From NCBI GenBank assembly GCA_002841355.1, contig PHFB01000017.1, forward strand, positions 1-33,319: 33,319 bases of DNA. The letters run 5' to 3'. This stretch comes from Actinobacteria bacterium HGW-Actinobacteria-1 (lineage in GTDB: Bacteria; Actinomycetota; Coriobacteriia; Anaerosomatales; Anaerosomataceae). Below, one piece after another: positions 24,601 to 31,245 of this stretch. How positions within the stretch are numbered: position 1 is the first letter of the stretch; the number at the start of each line of letters is the position of its first letter. Both the position numbers and the translations under genes were made by a program. A model generated the notes under the pieces. That model was not told where the DNA came from, searched no databases, and saw only the letters and a list, made by a program, of their open reading frames with translations.

Positions 24601-25321
24601 CACCGTCCTGGCTCGAGCCGTTGCCGCCCTTCGCCGAGATGCCCGAGTTCTGCTGGTAGCGACCCGCGGTCAGCTGGAGCGTTCCCCCGTCGCCCCCGTT
24701 GTAGCCGGTGCCTGCCCAGGCATGGCCGCCGTTCGCCGTGATCGTCCCGGCGAAGTTGACGGTGATCCTGGGCGCGTGAACACGCACCGATCCGGCTGCA
24801 CCGCCGTCACCGTAGAGGAAGTAGCTGATACCCCCGTTCGCATAGAGCCCGCCAGCCGGAATCGCAACGTCGCGCGTCGCGGTCACCGTGATGCTCCCCC
24901 CGGTCCTGCCGTCCCAGGGGAAGACGGAGGTGCCGTCTCGGCCGTTCGCGAGGACGCTGCCCTCATTCACCGTGAGCGTGGTGCACTCGATCGCGATGGT
25001 CGCGCCGGTACCGTCAGGGCCGCGGCCGGTTCCCTGGATGCTCCCGCCCGTTCGCAGGGTTATGGTCGGTGACTTGAGCGTGAGCGATCCACTAGCGCCC
25101 ACGTACACGATGCCGCCATCATGCACTGTCACGCTGGTCGTGTAGGTGCAGACGCCGTCGAGCGTCACGCTCTCCCCGGCACCGACGTCGAGCGTTGTCG
25201 CGCTGTTCGTGAGTCCTGCCGCCGGTGTCGGCGCGAACGTCGCCATTGTCGAGAGCATCGACATCGCGATGATCACGCGAAGCAGTCGATCGGCGTGGAC
25301 GAGGGGACGGTTCATGTGCAC
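18674..25321 (-). CDS. Giant mosaic surface protein with beta-helix, DOMON-like, Ig/Fn3-like, propeller and CWB2 domains
   Basis: 2,215 residues from GTG 25321, or 2,213 from ATG 25315; GGGAG lies five or eleven bases upstream, so the choice is open. A signal peptide covers about 1-36. Visible blocks: a Gly-rich right-handed beta-helix-like region with GGDGGTV repeats (about 40-310), a DOMON-like domain (about 315-500), and two or three Ig-like repeats with a YSTNGGTSWSAW motif (about 500-700). These are followed by a carbohydrate-binding-like beta-sandwich (about 705-930) and further Ig-like and YSSDGGGSW units. LVIVD-type propeller repeats lie at about 1065-1345 and Fn3/Ig-like repeats to about 1890. 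Three CWB2 domains (about 1900-2215) end the protein. CWB2 anchors it on the cell wall; the rest suggests adhesion or polysaccharide binding. Read as one gene; no frameshift was found. Confidence 0.9.
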   Translation of the reverse strand: MHMNRPLVHADRLLRVIIAMSMLSTMATFAPTPAAGLTNSATTLDVGAGESVTLDGVCTYTTSVTVHDGGIVYVGASGSLTLKSPTITLRTGGSIQGTGRGPDGTGATIAIECTTLTVNEGSVLANGRDGTSVFPWDGRTGGSITVTATRDVAIPAGGLYANGGISYFLYGDGGAAGSVRVHAPRITVNFAGTITANGGHAWAGTGYNGGDGGTLQLTAGRYQQNSGISAKGGNGSSQDGAFSIGGDGGDGGTVTITADREVPIAGTVDVSGGLAGYGEERNGTPGAPGTVAHLMQTDAPYDVAVPCDGVIPAGSVTEYYRSWYWDPWIGTDSQVNLHQDGHNLYVGVVHASTPNGYLWLLVDKDNNGGAAPQTDDRAFLVGTGMLRGTVDEYAGNGSTWTWVGQSNWTGMSTLQGGTADHCEWQIPFAKLGIAAGSAKTMGMAIAFVPVPSGTTYLWPATATQGNPSSWPDLSSSVKWTSQGNAGPGGWSSFAPLLTNTTSPTCSLQVFDADNGLDISTAQYRYSTNGGTSWSAWAAASCTGSDGTTAPQTVSKASLPFVSSMSANRIQFRVSDMGGVTGESPQYVVGVDTATPTPWTDFSPSVTVTNTLEPDCTVRITDGGAGLQVASAQYQYSKDGGSSWSSWSAAACTGTNGTSATQTVSAAKIPFLQNSITLNKVRFRISDTVGNTATSGVYNVGINAAVYDLPLNGDFEFGTAGGIPTFWANTNTTTSSTGSGFTTSTVCQIVTTDRYHAAQSVWGKMQLTQTTTSQTYTAENLLSTGSFVNLTGTSFIDLSLKDCSAGYLGSVNPGWLCGTALRFDDGSAPAVTTYLYQASSSGVTDARIGTGTGADGATWSLYRVSVPAGIDPSHVKISVVWRVSGWTGGPASALYSESKVDWIRVVDVVPPASTASVSGVPWSGSLSRNVSFVATDYVGLASVQLWKRVDTGSGFGSWTQDQSRSVVGTLTSGTFAVSTPDEGRYEFYTRAVDTSGNVEAAPESADAWCGVDLSAPTFGLTSPSAWVSDLTPDVSIDVRDARSGLGVAPIVAGTLPEHLKSTLCAEYGTTIYGGWDTSLYAIDVASPSAPAETAIVDFDSSIVDIAVNPDGQWLFAALGTAGVGTADIQDPLAPRYGATTGSLGDVRFVAAGSTARGALAFAATATDLFVLDATSPEARMNVLGRLELPNICDMAFHNGLLYVACSEGSLWSVDLREPTEPKAAEGPLISANTLMAFQGDLLYLGDGDGMLMVYNVARVPDEWVAVTHDRIDGLFGGIPTSLRVSGDRLCATVDGSNVAVIDVGTPSAPALIHVLDGGAGGLTSAVGMLGRNIVTFNNDSGLRVWQMTEPAYRWSSDGGGSWSDWFSAQRSYPAGTDTSQTLTATRLDFRGDSATENVVEFAAGDTLAHLGTSGARIVRIDTTSPRVTPPTSTTHSNPASWYPATTVTASWSDYADLSGIVGYAHGWDDTASTVLPSAVTTTATSVTRTGVGDGAHYLHVRPVDTAGNWGDTTHMLYRVDSNAPTAPTGLSVTPTSSSTNSFSANWTNPAQAYAPLDACYYKLDAAPTSATDGTLVAGPPSSISSITASSEGTHTLYVWLRDSAGNVNHANRASATFVYDASAPSAPTISSSTHPSQTTWYSISPAILSWVATDSVSAIDGYSWGLDYDPDGEPDYLSDGTTTTASYALAGDTVSYFHIRARNALGLWSETSTFALRRDTSAPSGTMSINSGASATNQVGVTANSSVTDLSAITMRVSTDGGDTWGASVAYATSYAVTLPGSDGDKTVHVEYTDAVGHTTILNDSIILDTTPPSGSISINGGDASSTSANVTVTNAVTDAGPLTMRFSVNGKSTWTTSEAYASTKALSLPAVEGTATVWARFTDQAGNMLETSDTIVLDLTTEMDRIAGDNRYQTAALVSAANFPAGTCDYVVVATGAKFPDALGAAGLAGSYGCPLLLTDPNTLPSVIRDEIIRCGATDCFIIGSTAAVTDAVKNAIDAIPGMNTPVRLEGSNRYETAARVAQQIAAHEGPSFSKRAFIARGDNFADALASSPLAYATASPVLLVETTRLPAATQSAIVSLGITDVVIAGSDKAVSEGVKSALDAVSGVNTPVRVFGADRYATAAAVAAYGVNQGWATWEFLGIATGLNFPDALGGGAACGAHGGVLLLTATTTLSTPCRSAIESHVDDISTVQVFGGPTALSTAVYNQIQTLVE

Positions 25322-25388
25322 ACCAACTCCCGGACCAGCAGTCCGCGGAGAGGACAGGCATACTCGTGAGCGCTACCGATGCAAGCGG

Positions 25389-25412
25389 CGCCTGGCTCCC
25401 CCGAACCAGGCG
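25389..25412. repeat. Hairpin-forming repeat in the divergent leader region
   Basis: CGCCTGG (25389-25395) pairs with CCAGGCG (25406-25412) over a 10-base loop within the 240-base region between the giant gene and the solenoid gene. A second repeat (CGATAC/GTATCG, 25480-25495) is nearby. No known riboswitch family could be matched. Confidence 0.4.
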
Positions 25413-25561
25413 AACATGCGTTATGCGATTCACTATACCCGCGACACCCGGCGTAGGGAGGTATGTGGTGCCAGACGGACGATACGCGGGTATCGGTGGC
25501 TGTCCTCGGCGGCGGAATCGGGTATCGTCTACTCTTGAGGAACACCACCGAGGGAGGAACC

Positions 25562-26125
25562 ATGAGCGACGACATCATCACGCCGGCCTCCGAGGCTGAC
25601 GACGACCGCTTCGAGGACCTGATGGGCGAGGACCTCGTGATCTCCAAGATCGAAGCCGACAATCTCGCGCTCAGCACAAGCGCGGTCGGCACGGCCACTG
25701 TGGTAGACGCCTCCATCACCGGTTCCGCAGCCGGTGCGGTGCTGGCGAGCGGCGACGTGTCGCTCTCTATGGCCGGTGCCGGCGCAGTCGGCGCACAGGG
25801 CGATGTCTCGCTCGAGCGCAGCGGCTCGGGCATGATCCTTGCCGCTGGCAACGTCTCCATCACGCAGGGCGGTGCCGAGACGATCGTCTCCGCCGGCTCG
25901 GTGAGCATCGACAGCGGCGGCGCGGGCATCGTTGTGGCACGCGAGGTCGCGATCAAGGACGGCTGGGTGGGCGTTGTTGCCGGCAGCAACGTCGAGATCG
26001 CCGAGGGCGTCGAGATCATGTTCGGCACACGGGAGGCCATCTTCCTGGGTGCGGCGTTCGGTGCCGTCTTCGGCCTGGTCGTTGGCCTTTTCGCCCTCTT
26101 TCGCGGCGGGTACGACGAGGAGTAG
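25562..26125 (+). CDS. Membrane-anchored beta-solenoid protein with 16-residue repeats
   Basis: ATG 25562, with GGGAGG four bases upstream, gives 187 residues. An acidic N terminus (1-30) is followed by a repeat region (about 48-155). There the core GDVSL/GNVSI/GSVSI recurs at residues 64, 80, 96 and 112, exactly 16 apart, then REVAI and SNVEI at 15-residue steps. A hydrophobic helix (about 158-181) and a short acidic tail end it, so the solenoid is tethered by a C-terminal membrane segment. The regular repeat recalls bactofilin-type beta-helices, which polymerise on membranes, but the sequence is not a bactofilin I can name. No signal peptide is present, so the repeat domain may be cytoplasmic. 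Confidence 0.8.
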   Translation: MSDDIITPASEADDDRFEDLMGEDLVISKIEADNLALSTSAVGTATVVDASITGSAAGAVLASGDVSLSMAGAGAVGAQGDVSLERSGSGMILAAGNVSITQGGAETIVSAGSVSIDSGGAGIVVAREVAIKDGWVGVVAGSNVEIAEGVEIMFGTREAIFLGAAFGAVFGLVVGLFALFRGGYDEE

Positions 26126-26140
26126 CACCGGAGGCTGCCG

Positions 26141-27103
26141 ATGAGCCGCATTCGCGTCGGCACCTGTTCGTGGACCGACAAGACGATGATCGAGGCGTGG
26201 TATCCGCACGCCGTCTCGTCTGCCGAGGCACGCCTGCGCTACTACGCAGAGCGCTACGACACTGTTGAGGCGGACTCGCCGTTCTACGCTATCCCGCGAC
26301 CCGTTGTGGCCGAGAACTGGGCGAAGCGCACTCCAGAGCAGTTCGTCTTCCACGTGAAGGCGTTCGGCCTCATGACGAAGCACGCAGTCGATGAGCGCCG
26401 TCTGCCGCCCGAGCTGCGCGAGCTGGTCACGGATGTCGATGAACGGGGCCGGGTGAAGCACCCCTCGGCAGAGCTCGTGGAGGCTTCCTTCGACTGCTTC
26501 AACGAGTTCATCGAGCCGCTGCGCGACGCGGGAAAGCTCGGCGGCGTGCTCATGCAGTTCCCGCCGTACGTCGCCGCGACCGATCACGCGCGCATGCACG
26601 AGCACCTCGGCTACATCGAGTACGCGGCCGAGAAGCTCGGCGATGCGCGCATGCTCGTCGAGTTCCGGCATCCGTCATGGGTGACCGGCCCGCGGGAGGC
26701 CGAGACGATGAAGTTCCTCTCGGACAGGGGGTTCGCCTACGTGAGCGTGGACGCTCCGCAGTTCCCCGATCACTCCACGATGCCGCCGGTGACCGCCGCC
26801 ACCTCGGATTGGTCGTACGTACGGCTGCATGGGCGCAACCGCGAGACGTACTTCGGCAAGAGCGTGAGCGCGGCCGATCGCTTCGACTACCTCTACACCG
26901 CCGAGGAGCTTGCCGAGTGGGCGCCACGCGTGCGCGAACTTGCGAGCGAGAGCGACACGACCTGGGTGATGTTCAACAACTGCAAGTACGACTACGCGCC
27001 AAGAAACGCCCGTGAGATGGCAGAGATCCTCGGGGACGTGGCGACGCCGTACGGTGACGACGGACTTGCGGTGCCGGAGGGTCAGCTCGACCTCGGCGTC
27101 TAG
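26141..27103 (+). CDS. DUF72 family protein
   Basis: ATG 26141 with GGAGG six bases upstream gives 320 residues. The N terminus RIRVGTCSWTDKTMIEAWYP, then YYAERYDTVEADSPFYAIP and FVFHVKAFGLMTKH, match DUF72 (YecE-like) proteins, which have a TIM-barrel-like fold resembling endonuclease IV. The later VRLHGRNRETYFG segment is also typical. Biochemical function is unknown. It lies 15 bases after the solenoid gene and may be co-transcribed. Its stop overlaps the TetR gene stop on a CTAG. Confidence 0.92.
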   Translation: MSRIRVGTCSWTDKTMIEAWYPHAVSSAEARLRYYAERYDTVEADSPFYAIPRPVVAENWAKRTPEQFVFHVKAFGLMTKHAVDERRLPPELRELVTDVDERGRVKHPSAELVEASFDCFNEFIEPLRDAGKLGGVLMQFPPYVAATDHARMHEHLGYIEYAAEKLGDARMLVEFRHPSWVTGPREAETMKFLSDRGFAYVSVDAPQFPDHSTMPPVTAATSDWSYVRLHGRNRETYFGKSVSAADRFDYLYTAEELAEWAPRVRELASESDTTWVMFNNCKYDYAPRNAREMAEILGDVATPYGDDGLAVPEGQLDLGV

Positions 27104-27711
27104 GCGCGCGCGCCCACCCAGGAATCCACGAACTGCTCGGCGAGTTCCATCGCCTGCGCCTCGACGCGCTCCATGCCAACGTCAGCAGGAGCGCCGAACA
27201 GTCGACCCGAGAGCGCAAGCGACACGACGCCGTGCAGTCCCGCCCAGTTGATGCGCGCCGCACGCTTGGCGTCGAGGGTCGCGGGCAGTGCGCCGGCCTT
27301 GATGGCATCCTCGATGAGTTGCTCGCTGTCGCGCAGCGTGCGTGGCTGGACCGAGCCGGTCTCGGAATCAAGCGGCCGGATCGAGTCATGCTGGAACATG
27401 AGCTGGTACATGCCCTTGTGCTCGAGCGCCCAACGCACATAGCCACGCGCTCGATTACGGATGCGTTCAACGCCCACACCGGTGCCGGCCGCTTCCTTCA
27501 TCGCCTCGGAGAACCAGCCGAACGCGCGAACGACGGTCTGGTCGAGCAGGTCGTCTTTGTTCTCGAAGTAGAGGTAGATGGTGGTGGCGCTGTACTCTAT
27601 GCGACGAGCGACTCCGCGCATGGTGACGCCGTCGGGGCCCTGCTCTTCGATGATGGCGGCGGTGGCCAGGAGTATCTTCTCGGCCAACTCGGGGTTGGAT
27701 GGACGCACCAT
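27100..27711 (-). CDS. TetR/AcrR family transcriptional regulator
   Basis: ATG 27711 gives 203 residues; GAGGAG lies a few bases upstream and longer in-frame starts have no support. The N-terminal helix-turn-helix is clear: GVTMRGVARRIEYSATTIYLYFENKDDLLD (about 28-57). The C-terminal ligand domain (about 80-200) contains ALEHKGMYQLMFQHD and WAGLHGVVSLALSG, as in the TetR_C_33 type. It is divergent from the flavodoxin-domain gene (146 bases apart), the usual position for a repressor of that gene. The inducer is unknown. Confidence 0.93.
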   Translation of the reverse strand: MVRPSNPELAEKILLATAAIIEEQGPDGVTMRGVARRIEYSATTIYLYFENKDDLLDQTVVRAFGWFSEAMKEAAGTGVGVERIRNRARGYVRWALEHKGMYQLMFQHDSIRPLDSETGSVQPRTLRDSEQLIEDAIKAGALPATLDAKRAARINWAGLHGVVSLALSGRLFGAPADVGMERVEAQAMELAEQFVDSWVGARA

Positions 27712-27857
27712 TGTGGGCTCCTCTCGCCGATAGGTTTCACCAGATAACTTAACACCCACGACAACCGCATGCACGTCCGTTCGTCGCGCCGCGCGCAGGA
27801 AACCGGTCATCCGTCACGAACCAAGGGGAGGAATGACTGAGGGGCCGGGGGGCCGCT

Positions 27858-28363
27858 GTGAGCTGGGTGCTCGTCGTGTTCGATACCAAGTTCGGCGCTA
27901 CGCGCGAGATCGCCGAGGAGATCGGCCGGTCGCTGCGCGGTGTCGGCTTGCCCGCAGACGTCGAGGCCGTCACGGCGGGTCCCGACCTCTCCAAGTATAC
28001 GGCGGTCGTACTCGGGGCGCCGGTCTTCGGCGGCAAGCTCGAGCCGCCGCTCTGCGACTGGGTGCACAAGAACCTCGAGAAGCTCGAGAACATGCCCACG
28101 GCCGTCTTCGTCGTGGGCGCCTCGGCGCGAGACGACACCGCCGAGACCCGCGCGGCGCTCGACCGCGTGATGGACTCGGCGCTCTGCGGCTCCGAGTGTC
28201 TGGGAGCCGGTTTGCCAAGAGGCCGCTTCGCCGGTCGCATCGATGCCGACAAGCTTCCGGCACCCATGCGATTCATGATGCACATGGCGAAGCTGCCCGC
28301 TGGCGATTGGGTGGACCTGGACGAGGTCCACGCCTGGGCGATCAGCATCGCGAGCCGTCTGAT

Positions 28364-28367
<4 letters not shown>
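27858..28367 (+). CDS. Flavodoxin-domain protein (HemG-like)
   Basis: GTG 27858 gives 169 residues; the nearby ATG 27833 is in a different frame. The FMN phosphate loop is TKFGATREIA (Thr10 to Ala19), followed by a central strand VLGAPVFGGKLEPPL and a VGASARDD turn. This is the flavodoxin layout of menaquinone-dependent protoporphyrinogen oxidase HemG and similar proteins. HemG itself oxidises protoporphyrinogen IX to protoporphyrin IX, which would be notable in a genome needing so much heme. The assignment to HemG is not certain, and other flavodoxin-like oxidoreductases look alike. It is divergent from the TetR gene and ends on a CTAG overlap with the ABC ATPase gene. Confidence 0.82.
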
Positions 28368-29069
<702 letters not shown>

Positions 29070-29077
<8 letters not shown>

Positions 29078-30209
29078 CCTGGATCACCTCGATCGGGTCG
29101 AGCGCGGACGTTTTGCGGATCGGGATGATGCTTGAGAGCAGCGCGACGACGATGCCCACAGTCGCCGAGAAGACGATGAACCCGGGCTTCGGCGTGATGG
29201 AGAACGACGCGCCCGCGAATGAGAATCCCCAGAGCAGGAAGAACCCGAGCGCGAGGCCCGAGAGCGTCCCGCCAACGCCGAGCAGCGCGGCCTGCCACAG
29301 GAAGATGCGTCCGGCAGCGCTGTCGGACATGCCCATCGCTTTCAGGATGCCGATCTGCCGCGTCTTCTGCACGGCCGAGATGGCGAGCGTGGACGCGATG
29401 CCAAGCGCGACCGCGATGAGGACGAACGCCTGGATCATGTATGAGGACGAGCCCTGGCTCTGGAGCGCGGTGAGCAGGTCGGCGTTTTGTGCCTGCCACT
29501 CCACGACGCGGAGGTTCGGGAGCTGCTGCCGCCACGCGGCCGCCACCGTCGCCGAATCGAACGGCTGACGCAGTTGCGTCTCAAGCGCCGCGTATTCGTC
29601 TGTACGCCAGCCGAGGAGTGAACGTGGCACCTCGGCATTCACGAACGCCTGGCGGGCGTTCACGGCCGCGCTGCCGAGGTCAAAGACGCCGGTGATCGTG
29701 AGTGTGCGCGTCTTGTTGCCGGTGAATGTGATCCTGATGCTGTCGCCGGGGGAGAGCGTGAACTTCTCGGCGAAGTCTTTGCCTACGAGGATGTCGCTGC
29801 GACCAAGCCGGGCCGAGCCCGCGGTGATGCGGCCTGAGATGTTGGAGATCGCGTCGAGCGACTTGAGGTCACCGCCCTTGAGCGCGAGCGGCGTGCTCTC
29901 GTTGCCGTCGCTGTACAGGCCGTTCACGCTGAGCGTGGGCGCGACCGCGCCGGGCTTCACGCGGGCGTCGCTCTCGGCCACCTTGCGTACGCGCGCATCG
30001 ACCACGAACGGCTCGCCCTCATCGAGGGCGGTGATCGTCACCTGCGATGTGGAGCCGATCGTCTGCTGCACGAGCGAATCCTGCAGGCTCGTGATGAGCG
30101 AGCCCACGAAGATCTGCACCGCGATGCCAACGGCGATGCCCGAGATGATGAGCGCGGATTGCACGCGCGAGGTCTTGAGGAAACGGAGCGCGATCCGAAG
30201 CGGCAGCAT
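29070..30209 (-). CDS. ABC transporter permease (MacB/FtsX-like)
   Basis: The 379-residue protein begins right after the cobalamin gene (no gap) and overlaps the ATPase gene by eight bases. TM1 lies at about 17-38, followed by a large extracytoplasmic MacB-PCD-like domain (about 40-250). Three C-terminal helices close it (about 255-280, 300-330, 340-370), the FtsX topology. The usual FtsX-type ILKAMGMS coupling helix follows TM2, before the last two TMs. Substrate unknown; macrolide, peptide and lipoprotein transporters share this form. Confidence 0.92.
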
Positions 30210-30863
30210 CTACGCCCCCGCTTCAAGGTCGCCGAGCAGCACCGCGATGTCCGGCACCTCGGCCTCGCTCCAGCCGGAGTGACCGTGTGAGAACGCCGGA
30301 CCACCCACCCAGACGTCGCAGTCGGGGAGCGCCGCGTGGAGCGCGTCGACGTACTCGCGCAGGCGCACGCGATGGAAGTGTGTTGATGCCGAGAGAACGA
30401 CGGCGTCCGCCGTGAGCTCCCGGGCTGCGCTCACCAGCTCGTCTTGAGGCAGGGCGGCCCCAAGGAAGTGCACCGTATAACCCGCAAGCTCGAAGCGGTC
30501 TGCGATCATTCGCAGGCCGAGGTCGTGGTACTCCTCGGCGGGGGCGGCGAGCACGATCGTCTTGCCAAGCGGGGCTGCCGTGCGTGCAGCGACCTCGGCG
30601 TAGAGCGACTCGACGATGGTCCGCACGACCGCGGTCGTGAAGTGCTCCTCCCAGACCTCTTCGTCGCCGGCTTGCCACCGGGCGCCCGTGAGACGCATCA
30701 GCGGCACGAGCACGAGCGCGTAGAGCTGCGGGATCGTGAGCGAGCCCGACGTGACGGCCGCGTGCGCGGCTGCGATCGCGCCGACACGGTCGCGTTCCCG
30801 GATGAGCCGGTCGAGCTCAAGTAGCAGGGTTTCGGCACGGCTGTCGGCATTCTCGGCGGGCAT
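30210..30863 (-). CDS. Stand-alone cobalamin-binding protein with CarH-type light-sensor motif
   Basis: 217 residues, ATG 30863 with GGAG four bases upstream. It consists of a helical B12-binding cap (about 10-95) and a Rossmann-like B12 domain (about 100-215). Trp63 followed after nine residues by Glu73-His74 (RWQAGDEEVWEEHF) is the W-x9-EH signature of adenosylcobalamin photoreceptors such as CarH. The lower-ligand motif is E111-Y-H113-D-L-G116, that is ExHxxG instead of DxHxxG. The HTH domain of CarH/LitR is absent. It is the first gene of an operon with a MacB-like ABC transporter, with no gap to the next gene. It may sense light or cobalamin for that operon, or belong to a corrinoid protein family. 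Confidence 0.82.
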   Translation of the reverse strand: MPAENADSRAETLLLELDRLIRERDRVGAIAAAHAAVTSGSLTIPQLYALVLVPLMRLTGARWQAGDEEVWEEHFTTAVVRTIVESLYAEVAARTAAPLGKTIVLAAPAEEYHDLGLRMIADRFELAGYTVHFLGAALPQDELVSAARELTADAVVLSASTHFHRVRLREYVDALHAALPDCDVWVGGPAFSHGHSGWSEAEVPDIAVLLGDLEAGA

Positions 30864-30943
30864 GCGACTCCTCTCGGAAGCTGTCAGGAGATTCCTACCC
30901 GAGCACCGGTCTCATCATACCCGCGGCGCTGACAGATTGCCTG

Positions 30944-30972
30944 TGGACAGCAGCCCTGGTCGCTGGTAACAT
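30944..30972 (+). promoter_or_regulatory. Promoter of tRNA-Asp
   Basis: TGGACA (30944-30949) and TAACAT (30967-30972) are separated by 17 bases, close to the consensus. Expected start near 30979; the tRNA begins at 31007. Confidence 0.6.
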
Positions 30973-31006
30973 TCCGCGTGCTGTCCGCAAAGCGGATGCC
31001 ACCCTC

Positions 31007-31083
<77 letters not shown>

Positions 31084-31095
31084 TACGAATCTTGC

Positions 31096-31125
31096 AGGTC
31101 GAGAGGCATACACGCCGCTCGGCCT
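31096..31125 (+). terminator. Possible weak hairpin after tRNA-Asp
   Basis: AGGTCGAG pairs with CTCGGCCT (one G-T pair) across a 14-base loop, followed by GTTGTGTTGG. It could end the tRNA transcript, but the T tract is poor. Confidence 0.3.
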
Positions 31126-31245
31126 GTTGTGTTGGGGGCGGGTCCGTCTTCTGGCGTGAAGGCGTCGCAGCGTCGTATCCTGGCACCGGAGAGGCAACCG
31201 GCAGTGTGCGAACCGCTGCAGACCGCCAGCGAACCGGAGACTTCA

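Noticed and set aside
24400-25200. Repeated GC-rich segments that might be a tandem repeat or CRISPR array.
   Set aside because: They are the codons of a Gly-rich protein repeat, with no constant repeat and variable spacer structure.
25322-25561. A possible riboswitch (c-di-GMP or c-di-AMP type) in the leader of the giant gene, because of GC hairpins.
   Set aside because: Only generic hairpins were seen; no conserved core of these riboswitch classes could be recognised. An Rfam covariance search would decide it.
30937-30972. TTGCCT as the -35 of the tRNA-Asp promoter.
   Set aside because: The spacing to TAACAT would be 24 bases; TGGACA at 30944 gives the proper 17.
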